From positions 1 to 8,781 of the forward strand of contig JACRGW010000135.1 in assembly GCA_016212195.1 (NCBI GenBank): DNA of 8,781 nucleotides. Reading direction: 5' to 3'. How positions within the stretch are numbered: position 1 is the first letter of the stretch; the number at the start of each line of letters is the position of its first letter. Shown here in pieces: positions 1 to 5,283 of the stretch. This DNA is from Nitrospirota bacterium (lineage in GTDB: Bacteria; Nitrospirota; Thermodesulfovibrionia; JACRGW01). The translations under genes were made by a program, and so were the position numbers. The notes under the pieces are model-generated. The model searched no databases. It worked only from the letters and a program-made list of their open reading frames with translations, and was not told where the DNA came from.

Positions 1-27
1 ACGCCTCATTCTGCGAGAAAATATGTG

Positions 28-320
28 GTCGCCCCTTGCGCTGGGGCGTGGTTTGAAACCGTAACTGCATACTCCGCAACGGCAAGAACATGTCGCCCCT
101 TGCGCAGGGGCGTGGATTGAAACTTTTAATGAGAGTATTTTTTAACAGAAACCATTAGTCGCCCCCTGCGCGGGGGCGTGGATTGAAACTATGTGGGACG
201 GTGGTGGTTGAGTGGGGGGTAGTGTCGCCCCCTGCGCGGGGGCGTGGATTGAAACTGTTGATTCCAAGAAGGGCAATAAGTATTTAATGTCGCCCCCTGC
301 GCGGGGGCGTGGATTGAAAA
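28..320 (+). CRISPR. Type I-C-like CRISPR array, right end (5 repeats, 4 spacers)
   Basis: Five 32-bp repeats lie at 28-59, 92-123, 158-189, 224-255 and 289-320. They are separated by spacers of 32, 34, 34 and 33 bp. Each repeat starts GTCGCCCC and ends in GTGGATTGAAAC or a variant, the form typical of type I-C (Cas5d-processed) repeats, so crRNAs are expected to read left to right. Repeat positions 4-9 and 15-20 form a GC stem around a TGCGC loop. Repeats 3-5 are identical except that the final C of repeat 5 is A, consistent with a terminal repeat. Repeats 1 and 2 differ at the stem, and repeat 1 also has A25 changed to T. Bases 1-27 are probably part of another spacer, so the array continues to the left. 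No cas gene is visible. The spacer at 190-223 is unusually G-rich. Confidence 0.96.
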
Positions 321-360
321 TGATCTTTATGTCGAGAAAAACGAGGGAAGTTTATTTTTT

Positions 361-397
361 AAGTGGTAAAAATAAGTTTTTAATTTTTTATCCACTT
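361..397. terminator. Hairpin between the CRISPR array and the glycosyltransferase remnant
   Basis: AAGTGG (361-366) pairs with CCACTT (392-397). An A/T stem continues inward (367-372 with 385-390, one bulged base at 391), leaving a loop of about 12 nt. It lies just past the last repeat and overlaps the 3' end of the minus-strand remnant, so it could stop transcripts from either side. The T-rich stretches are inside the stem rather than after it on the plus strand, so a terminator role is tentative. Confidence 0.35.
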
Positions 398-732
398 AGT
401 AAAGATTTCCCTTATGATAACACCTGAAATTTTTAAACCATCACGAAATCCTTGAAGATTTCCCTCCCCGTGTTTTCTTTTCTTTTCGAAGCTTGGAACC
501 TCTAATATCTTAAGCCCACATTTGGCTGCCTTTATTGAGATCTCTGTCTCGATCGCAAAGCCTTTGCTTTTTAGGTTCAGTTTATTAAAGATATCTCTTC
601 TGAATGCCCTATAACCGTAGCATAGATCCGAATAATTCATTCCAAATTGTGAAATCAAGTTAAATCCAAGACCTCTCAGATTTGATAAAATATCTTCATA
701 ATATCTTCATAATTCCTTCGATATACATTCAT
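380..732 (-). pseudogene. Family 2 glycosyltransferase remnant (C-terminal part only, frameshifted)
   Basis: On the minus strand, 706 down to 380 encodes a C-terminal segment typical of DPM1-like family 2 glycosyltransferases, which move sugars from nucleotide donors to lipid or polymer acceptors at the membrane. Visible family signatures are YSDLCYGYRAFRRDIF, then GFAIETEISIKAAKCGLKILEVP, abbreviated here to its core GFAIETE...ILEVP, and a basic RDGLK segment near the end. The N-terminal catalytic half (nucleotide-binding strand and DxD region) is absent. A stop at 709-707 closes this frame upstream. An ATG at 732-730 with AGGAG before it lies in another frame, and deleting one copy of the 11-bp duplication at 689-710 would join the two. 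A short functional protein starting at the TTG at 658 is possible but unlikely. The family call is firm; pseudogene status is inferred. Confidence 0.75.
689..710. repeat. 11-bp tandem duplication that breaks the glycosyltransferase frame
   Basis: AATATCTTCAT occurs twice back to back (689-699 and 700-710) without a mismatch, followed by AAT as the start of a third copy. Eleven is not a multiple of three, so the duplication shifts the minus-strand reading frame. With one copy removed, an ATG at 732 reads straight into the conserved glycosyltransferase sequence. Confidence 0.9.
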
Positions 733-828
733 AATCTCCTGATATACTGAAATCGTAAAATAAAAGAAATCCTCCTTAAGAACCCTTTTTAAGAGGAAGA
801 AAGAAGGGGGATAGTTAAAGAAAGGAGG
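718..828 (+). promoter_or_regulatory. Upstream region of the efflux cluster: weak promoter candidate and strong RBS
   Basis: This region should hold the promoter of the plus-strand cluster. A -10-like TATACT is at 743-748, with only a poor -35 candidate (TCGATA, 718-723, 19-bp spacer). GATATAC is repeated directly at 720-726 and 741-747, 21 bp apart, about two helical turns, which could suit a regulator. CTTAA (775-779) and TTAAG (789-793) form a small dyad. The ribosome binding site is clear: AAAGGAGG at 821-828, 8 nt before the ATG at 837. This places the start at 837 and rules out the GTG at 828, which lies inside the Shine-Dalgarno sequence. Promoter and operator readings are low confidence; the RBS is firm. 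Confidence 0.4.
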
Positions 829-836
829 TGAATTTG

Positions 837-1295
837 ATGAAGAGAGGTATTATAATAGGTCTAGTGCTGGTAGCAGGTCTGATTCTTACTTCTGCTATTT
901 ATGCTTTCGGCCCATGGGGTGGTTATGGAATGGGTTACTCCGCACAATCTGGCGGTTATGGTACAACTGTAGATATTGAGGCTGTTAAAAAGTTCCGGAA
1001 GGAAACCTTACCACTGAGAGAAGAACTTATTACCAAGAGGCTTGAACTCCAGAACGAGTATAATAAAACAACTCCTGATAAAAACCGTATATCAACACTC
1101 CGAAAGGAGATTGTAGATATCGAATTAAAGATTCAGGAGAAGGCAGATGCGTCTGGATTCTCAACCTGGGGTGGTGGCATGATGGGCTCTGGCATGATGG
1201 GCTCTGGCATGATGGGCTCTGGCATGATGGGCCCTGGCATGATGATGGGTAGAGGCAACACTGGTACTGGATCCCCTTGCCCGATGGCGTGGTAA
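837..1295 (+). CDS. Met-rich Spy/CpxP-like periplasmic protein (ZraP-type metal-responsive chaperone)
   Basis: A 152-residue exported protein. Residues 1-23 are a signal peptide (basic start, long hydrophobic core, likely cut after AIYA). A Gly/Tyr/Trp-rich stretch follows, then a helical segment at about residues 50-105 (VKKFRKETLPLREEL and onward, with a PDKNRISTLRKEI turn) characteristic of Spy/CpxP/ZraP periplasmic proteins that bind metals or buffer unfolded proteins. Residues 114-138 are five GMMGS-like units, and the protein ends in Cys-Pro-Met-Ala-Trp. Thioether-rich repeats of this kind suit Cu(I) or Ag(I), which agrees with the Cus-type pump downstream. The ATG at 837 has an ideal RBS. 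The family assignment is good; copper binding is inferred from Met content and context. It may be transcribed with the genes that follow, from which it is separated by a hairpin element. Confidence 0.82.
   Translation: MKRGIIIGLVLVAGLILTSAIYAFGPWGGYGMGYSAQSGGYGTTVDIEAVKKFRKETLPLREELITKRLELQNEYNKTTPDKNRISTLRKEIVDIELKIQEKADASGFSTWGGGMMGSGMMGSGMMGSGMMGPGMMMGRGNTGTGSPCPMAW
1176..1250 (+). repeat. 15-bp tandem repeat encoding GMMGS units
   Basis: Units GGCATGATGGGCTCT occupy 1176-1190, 1191-1205 and 1206-1220 exactly. A fourth at 1221-1235 has one change (Ser to Pro), and a fifth diverged unit is at 1236-1250. The near identity at DNA level points to recent expansion. Copy number can change without shifting the frame. 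Confidence 0.95.
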
Positions 1296-1302
1296 GGCAG
1301 AA

Positions 1303-1376
1303 TTAGGAGTCCGGAGTCCTGAATTTTTGTGTTATTCATTCAAAATAATTCTTAAATCGCTCTTCCGGACTCCTAA
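1303..1376. repeat. MITE-like inverted-repeat element or long hairpin
   Basis: The 13-bp arm TTAGGAGTCCGGA (1303-1315) is the exact reverse complement of 1364-1376, with 48 nt between. Inside, GAATT (1321-1325) can also pair with AATTC (1347-1351), so the transcript could fold into a long interrupted stem. Removing the outer TA on each side leaves a core of 1306-1373 flanked by TA, the target duplication expected of IS630/Tc1-type miniature elements; the same 5 bases AATTA also occur at both ends (1301-1305 and 1376-1380). The left arm contains GGAGTCC twice in tandem. It fills most of the gap between two genes and could end or slow transcription. Its mobile origin is inferred from structure only. 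Confidence 0.55.
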
Positions 1377-1397
1377 ATTAAACTTTTTAGCGATATC

Positions 1398-1748
1398 ATG
1401 AAAAAGATATTAATAATATGTCTGTCAATCATTTTTAGCGTATTTATAAAGACTAACCTATCCTACGCTCAGCCTATGCATCCACGTCTGGAAAAATGTC
1501 AGCCTACTTATGGGAAATATTGTTATGATTCTAAAAGGGGATGGTACGGGGCAAAGAAGACGGTCAAAACTGATTCCGATGCAAGAGAAATACTTTTACA
1601 ATCCTTTGCACCTTATAAAGATATAAAAATTGGCACAATCAAAGAAAAGGATTCATTTTTTGAGGCTGAGATTACCGATGAGAACGGTATTGTTGTAGAT
1701 CTTGTTATAATAGACAAGAGAACCGGCAGGATAAGATCAGTATATTAA
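1398..1748 (+). CDS. Small secreted PepSY-like protein, function unknown
   Basis: A 116-residue exported protein. Residues 1-24 form a signal peptide with a likely cut after LSYA. The mature part begins QPMHPRLEKCQ, with two cysteines (C34, C42) that could form a disulfide or bind metal. Residues from about 55 to the end have the alternating pattern of a small PepSY-type domain: a helix (SDAREILLQSFA), then strands with IKIGTIKEKD, FEAEITDENG and DLVIIDKRTGRIRSVY. PepSY domains are commonly periplasmic and inhibitory or binding in role; none can be assigned here. There is no convincing Shine-Dalgarno before this ATG, unlike its neighbours. The stop is followed after 14 nt by the next start, so the two are very likely co-transcribed. 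It is certainly a gene; the fold call is moderate. Confidence 0.72.
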   Translation: MKKILIICLSIIFSVFIKTNLSYAQPMHPRLEKCQPTYGKYCYDSKRGWYGAKKTVKTDSDAREILLQSFAPYKDIKIGTIKEKDSFFEAEITDENGIVVDLVIIDKRTGRIRSVY

Positions 1749-1762
1749 AAGAGGAGGAGGAT

Positions 1763-2164
1763 ATGAAGATTTTCCTGAGTCTTATTCTTGTTTTAGTAAT
1801 GTTGAATGTTTCTGTAAATTTTGCATTTCCCCAGGAAATGCAAAAAAAAGGTATCGACCAATCATTGAGGATGGGTGAGACAAGGGAAACCCTTGACCCG
1901 TCACTCTTTAGAGATCCCATGATAAGGGAGGCATACAGGGTTGCAAAGGAGATACCCTGGGTTCTGGATAGTATCTATTGCTACTGCTACTGTAAGGAAT
2001 CACCTGTATTCAGACACAAAAGCCTTCTGAGCTGTTATGCTGATGACCATGCAGCCCAGTGAGACATCTGTCTAAGGGAGGCCCTGAGGGCTTCCGAACT
2101 TTATAAAAAGGGTTATCCTGTTAAGAAGATAAAGCAGATGGTAGAAAAGGAGTTCAAGCGATGA
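1763..2164 (+). CDS. CYCYC-motif secreted selenoprotein, in-frame TGA at 2060-2062 read as Sec
   Basis: The proposed product is 133 residues. It has a signal peptide (residues 1 to about 24), a short linker, then IPWVLDSIYCYCYC (CYCYC at 73-77), HKSLLSCYADDHAAQ (85-99), a TGA at codon 100, and DIC plus a helical C-terminus (104-133). This is the order seen in the PCYCYC-motif (lipo)protein family, where a Cys normally follows the conserved HA pair and begins a CxxC. Here that position is the TGA, giving U100-x-x-C103. The reading frame after the TGA stays open to a TGA at 2162-2164, overlapping the next ATG at 2161. A hairpin at 2077-2095 is a SECIS candidate. The RBS GAGGAGGAGG is at 1751-1760. 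Clustered Cys and the operon suggest copper binding or thiol redox work in the periplasm; the family's biochemical role is not known to me. If the TGA were a true stop, a 99-residue truncated product would result. Confidence 0.8.
2077..2095 (+). promoter_or_regulatory. Candidate bacterial SECIS hairpin
   Basis: GGAGGCCC (2077-2084) pairs with GGGCTTCC (2088-2095): eight pairs with one G-U wobble around a TGA loop (2085-2087). The loop begins 22 nt after the TGA at 2060-2062. Bacterial SECIS elements are stem-loops inside the coding region, just after the Sec codon, with a short apical loop bearing a G in its first two bases; this hairpin meets those points. The pairing is visible in the sequence; the SECIS role is inferred. 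Confidence 0.6.
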
Positions 2165-2556
2165 AAAAGATAGGACTGATATTAATGGGGATTTTTATAT
2201 CCTTTGTTGCATCAATAGTTTTTGTTCAAATGACACAGGGGACAGCACAGGGTGAGAGTAAGGTTGTAGATGGTGTCAAAGCGGTATTAAATGTTACACC
2301 ATCTATGAGTATGGTGGATGTAGTTCTGACCTATGCTGATACAGGAAAGACTATTACCAATGGGAAGGTTTTTGCATCAGTTAAAGGACCCGATGGAAAG
2401 GTCGAAAAGAAGGAACTTGTTGGAGGCACAATGGGTAAAGAGTTTAGTTTTATGAATACACTAAATCTTTCCCGGAAAGGCAAATACAGTTTTGATATAA
2501 CAACAGAAATAGACAATAAGAAGGTAAAATTTAACTTCGATTATCATAAGAAATGA
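2161..2556 (+). CDS. Secreted YtkA-like beta-domain protein
   Basis: A 131-residue exported protein. Residues 1-31 form the signal region, with a hydrophobic core and a likely cut near GTAQG. The mature domain, about residues 38-131, reads as a series of beta strands: VKAVLNVTPSMSMVDVVLTY, then TGKTITNGKVFASVKGPDGK, a loop, and GKYSFDITTEIDNKKVKFNF at the end. This pattern (a helper strand pair, GKV..SVKGPDG, and a final G.Y.F.I) fits YtkA/FixH-like domains found beside copper transport and oxidase-assembly genes. Met residues in TPSMSM and MNT could contact Cu(I), but no fixed motif is present. Its ATG overlaps the stop of the selenoprotein gene (ATGA), with AAGGAG at 2147-2152 as RBS, so translation of the two is probably coupled. 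The family call is moderate. Confidence 0.65.
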   Translation: MKKIGLILMGIFISFVASIVFVQMTQGTAQGESKVVDGVKAVLNVTPSMSMVDVVLTYADTGKTITNGKVFASVKGPDGKVEKKELVGGTMGKEFSFMNTLNLSRKGKYSFDITTEIDNKKVKFNFDYHKK

Positions 2557-3830
2557 TGAGAGTAAATCAACTGCCCCTTTTCATATTACTTGTATCAATT
2601 TTTGCGTTTCTTTTAATCCCCACATTTTCATTTTCTGAAGAGAAAACCTTAGGAGAGGATCTGAAGGGTATTCTCGAATATGCCAGAAAGGAAAACCCTG
2701 AGATTAGGGCTTACAGAGAGAGGGTTAATTCCTTTGAGGCAAAGGCGAAGTATGCAGGAATACTCGATGATCCGACCTTAAAGGTAGAGTTTGAAGACAT
2801 ACCGAAAGAGAATCCCTTTCCGATTACTGGTAAGGCTGAGATAACACGGTATACCATTACACAGATGTTTCCTTTTCCTGGAAAACTTAACCTTATGGAG
2901 AAGATGGCAAGGAAAGAATCATCAATGTCAGGGGAAGAACTCAGAGAAAAGGAAATCGAGATACTTACGATGGTTAAAATGGTCTATTTCGATTATTACT
3001 ATATAAATAAGGCAATAGGGATAATGAAAGAGGTTAAAGATATACTCTCAGACCTGGAGAAGATAGCAGGGATAAGGTATTCGACCGGTCTTGTCCCACA
3101 GCAGGACCTTATCAAGGCACAGGTTGAGATTTCTATGATAACAAATGAACTGATAAACATGGAATCTGGGAAAAAGATCTTAAAGGCAAGGTTAAACACC
3201 CTCCTTAACAGACCGACTATAGCCTCTCTTGCAGCCCCCGGAGATGTAACTTTCAAATACCCTATACCCGAAGCCATAGAACTTGCGGAGAAGGCTCTGA
3301 AGAGAAACCCGATGATAAGGGCAATGGAATTTAATATAGAGGCAAAAGATACCAACAAGGATCTTACAAAGAAAAATTATTATCCCGATTTCATGCTCGG
3401 CATCTCCCCAGTCCAGCGGATGGAAAAGTTTTCGTCCTGGGATTTTATGGTTGGTATAAATATCCCTATATGGTGGAAGAAATACGACTACAGACTGAAT
3501 GAGGCAAAGGCGAATCTCAATTCATCAAAGGCAAGGCTCGAGGGTATTAAGAATCATGTATCTTTTGAGATAAGCCAGGCCTGTATAAAGGTAGAGACCT
3601 CGAAGAGGGTTATAGAACTATATGAAACGGGAATACTCCCTCAGACAAGACTTTCCTTAGAGTCGTCACTTATAAATTATCAGACAGGGAAGGTTGATTT
3701 TCTGACATTACTCGAAAACCAGAGGGCATTAAAGAAGACAAGGATTGAACACTTAAGGGCTCTCGTTGACTACAGGATCGGGGTGGCAGAGATTGAGAAA
3801 GTGCTGGGAGAGGATATTATTGAAAATTGA
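2553..3830 (+). CDS. cusC: CusC-like outer membrane efflux protein (TolC family)
   Basis: A 425-residue outer membrane factor that would form the trimeric exit duct of the efflux pump. Residues 1 to about 28 are a signal peptide ending near FSFS. There is no lipobox cysteine, so unlike E. coli CusC (457 residues) it is probably not lipidated. Two similar halves of the outer membrane efflux domain follow (about 35-225 and 240-420), each with long helices; landmarks are DDPTLKVEFEDIP, the QMFPFPGKL turn, GLVPQQDLIKAQVE in the first half and TGKVDFLTLLENQRAL in the second. The start overlaps the previous stop (ATGATGA; the second ATG at 2556 is an equal candidate). It lies directly before CusB- and CusA-like genes, which sets its partner proteins. 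The family is certain; the Cus name comes from those partners. Confidence 0.9.
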   Translation: MMRVNQLPLFILLVSIFAFLLIPTFSFSEEKTLGEDLKGILEYARKENPEIRAYRERVNSFEAKAKYAGILDDPTLKVEFEDIPKENPFPITGKAEITRYTITQMFPFPGKLNLMEKMARKESSMSGEELREKEIEILTMVKMVYFDYYYINKAIGIMKEVKDILSDLEKIAGIRYSTGLVPQQDLIKAQVEISMITNELINMESGKKILKARLNTLLNRPTIASLAAPGDVTFKYPIPEAIELAEKALKRNPMIRAMEFNIEAKDTNKDLTKKNYYPDFMLGISPVQRMEKFSSWDFMVGINIPIWWKKYDYRLNEAKANLNSSKARLEGIKNHVSFEISQACIKVETSKRVIELYETGILPQTRLSLESSLINYQTGKVDFLTLLENQRALKKTRIEHLRALVDYRIGVAEIEKVLGEDIIEN

Positions 3831-3834
3831 GGGA
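3829..3834 (+). promoter_or_regulatory. RBS that fixes the cusB start
   Basis: GAGGGA at 3829-3834 lies 7 nt before ATG 3842. A TTG at 3827 overlaps the cusC stop and would add five residues, but it has no RBS at useful spacing and overlaps this site, so 3842 is preferred. Confidence 0.65.
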
Positions 3835-3841
3835 TACTAAG

Positions 3842-5200
3842 ATGGAAGAGAGAAGGAATTTCACAAGATTTATTTTAATCGGGGTCATCTTACTGGTCGT
3901 TGGCATACTATTAGGATTAGTGATCTCACAATTAATAAAGAGGCCTGTTGAGAAGGTAGAGGTTAAAAAAGAGAGGAAGATACTCTATTACCGTAACCCC
4001 ATGAATCCAGCAATAAAATCGGATAAGCCAACAAAAGACGAGATGGGGATGGATTATATCCCTGTTTATGAGGGTGAGGAAGCTCCTGCCGATGAACCAG
4101 GAGTATTCAAGATCCCAATCGAAAGGGTACAGAAGATTGGTGTTAGAAGTGAGGCTGTTGAGTACAGGCCTTTAAAGAGGATAATAAGGACGGTCGGAAT
4201 TGTAGAATATGATGAGAAGAAACTCTATTTTGTGAATACAAAGGTTGGTGGATGGATTGAGAATCTATTTGTGAATATAACAGGTCAGATTGTGAATAAG
4301 GGAGATCCCTTATTAGCAATATACAGCCCTGAGCTTGTTTCAACCCAGCAGGAATACCTCGAGGCCCTTAGAGCTGAAAAAGTAATGAGGGAAAGTTCCT
4401 TTGAGGATATAAAGAAAGGAGCCGAATCCCTTCTTTCCGTCACAAGACAGAGATTCAAATACTGGGATATATCGGAAGAACAGATAAGGAGGCTTGAGCA
4501 GGAAGGGGTTGTGAATAGAACAATGACTATAATCTCTCCTGTAAAAGGTATCGTTATAGAGAAGCCGGCAATCAAGGGGATGTTCATAAATCCTGGAGAA
4601 AATCTTTACAAGATTGCGGATATCTCTACTGTCTGGGTTCAGGTAGATATCTATGAGTATGAGATGCACTTAGTAGGATTGGGACAGACTGCAAAGATAA
4701 CCTTCGGGTCATATCCAGGGAAGACCTTCTACGGAAAGGTTGTTTATCTTTATCCTTACCACGAACCCACAACAAGGACGATGAAGGTGAGGATAGAACT
4801 GCAGAACCAGAACTTCAGGTTTATGCCCACGATGTACGCTAATGTTGAGATTGATGCTGTTGTATCGCCAAAGACCCTTGCAGTCCCTGATACAGCAATT
4901 ATTGATACAGGTGAAAGACAGATAGCTATAGTGGATAAAGGTGACGGAAGATTCGAACCGAGACTGGTAAAAGTCGGCGCCAGAGCAGAGGGGTATGTAG
5001 AGGTCTTATCAGGGCTTCGTTCTGGGGAAAAGGTAGTTACCTCTGCCAATTTCCTGATTGATTCTGAGAGCAACCTAAAGGCAGCCTTAGGAGGCATAGC
5101 AGGACATATCCATGCACCAATCGAAGAAAAGAAACCACCGTCAGGGATAGAGAAAAGACATGAAGAAAAGATCGAACAGAGAGGACACAAGCAGCATTAA
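3842..5200 (+). CDS. cusB: CusB-like periplasmic adaptor of the Cu(I)/Ag(I) efflux pump
   Basis: A 452-residue membrane fusion protein linking the inner membrane pump to the outer membrane duct. Residues 10-32 are an uncleaved-type membrane anchor. Residues 48-76 (LYYRNPMNP ... DEMGMDYIPVY) are the heavy-metal-binding segment: M54, M68 and M70 match the three-Met Cu(I)/Ag(I) site of E. coli CusB, where spacing is nearly the same. A split lipoyl domain (about 128-163, with KVGGWIENLFV and NKGDPLLAIYSPEL), a helical hairpin (about 164-230), a beta-barrel (about 265-345) and a membrane-proximal domain follow. The last 32 residues (421-452) form a charged tail with five histidines. The family is certain and substrate class is well supported by the Met triad. 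It sits 11 nt after cusC. Confidence 0.93.
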   Translation: MEERRNFTRFILIGVILLVVGILLGLVISQLIKRPVEKVEVKKERKILYYRNPMNPAIKSDKPTKDEMGMDYIPVYEGEEAPADEPGVFKIPIERVQKIGVRSEAVEYRPLKRIIRTVGIVEYDEKKLYFVNTKVGGWIENLFVNITGQIVNKGDPLLAIYSPELVSTQQEYLEALRAEKVMRESSFEDIKKGAESLLSVTRQRFKYWDISEEQIRRLEQEGVVNRTMTIISPVKGIVIEKPAIKGMFINPGENLYKIADISTVWVQVDIYEYEMHLVGLGQTAKITFGSYPGKTFYGKVVYLYPYHEPTTRTMKVRIELQNQNFRFMPTMYANVEIDAVVSPKTLAVPDTAIIDTGERQIAIVDKGDGRFEPRLVKVGARAEGYVEVLSGLRSGEKVVTSANFLIDSESNLKAALGGIAGHIHAPIEEKKPPSGIEKRHEEKIEQRGHKQH

Positions 5201-5283
5201 GAAGTCCACAAGTTAAAAGTCAGAAATTGCAAATTTAGAATCTGCAATGATAAATGATAATTTTAAAATGATTAAGATTGATC
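5201..5283. other. Gap between cusB and cusA, with a small inverted repeat
   Basis: This AT-rich 83-bp gap is the longest break between the pump genes. ATTGCA (5226-5231) and TGCAAT (5243-5248) form a 6-bp stem with an 11-nt loop. A weak promoter reading, TTGCAA (5227-5232) and GATAAA (5249-5254) 16 bp apart, is possible but poor. No good Shine-Dalgarno precedes the cusA ATG. The gap may tune pump level or serve as an RNA processing site; nothing more can be said. Confidence 0.35.

Noticed and set aside
212..427. Plus-strand open frame across the CRISPR repeats
   Set aside because: It is built from repeat sequence (repeating ARGRGLK-like peptide) and is not a gene.
828..836. GTG start for the Met-rich protein
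   Set aside because: The GTG lies inside the Shine-Dalgarno sequence; the ATG at 837 has ideal spacing.
1133..1339. Minus-strand open frame rich in Met-Pro-Glu-Pro
   Set aside because: It is the antisense of the GMMGS repeat and has no independent support.
1763..2062. CYCYC gene taken as a 99-residue protein ending at the TGA
   Set aside because: It would cut the family's conserved C-terminus and leave a 98-nt gap, whereas the read-through frame ends in an overlap with the next gene.
2060..2062. TGA as a globally reassigned codon (Trp or Gly)
   Set aside because: cusC (3828-3830), cusA (8395-8397) and the YtkA-like gene (2554-2556) all end in TGA at family-expected lengths, so TGA is a normal stop in this genome.
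3827..3841. TTG start for the CusB-like gene
   Set aside because: It overlaps the cusC stop and has no RBS of its own, while ATG 3842 is preceded by GAGGGA.
4756..5190. 144-residue minus-strand open frame within cusB
   Set aside because: It is a shadow of the coding strand with no RBS or recognisable domain.
5227..5254. Promoter for cusA (TTGCAA, 16 bp, GATAAA)
   Set aside because: Both boxes match the consensus in only four of six bases in an AT-rich gap, so chance explains it.
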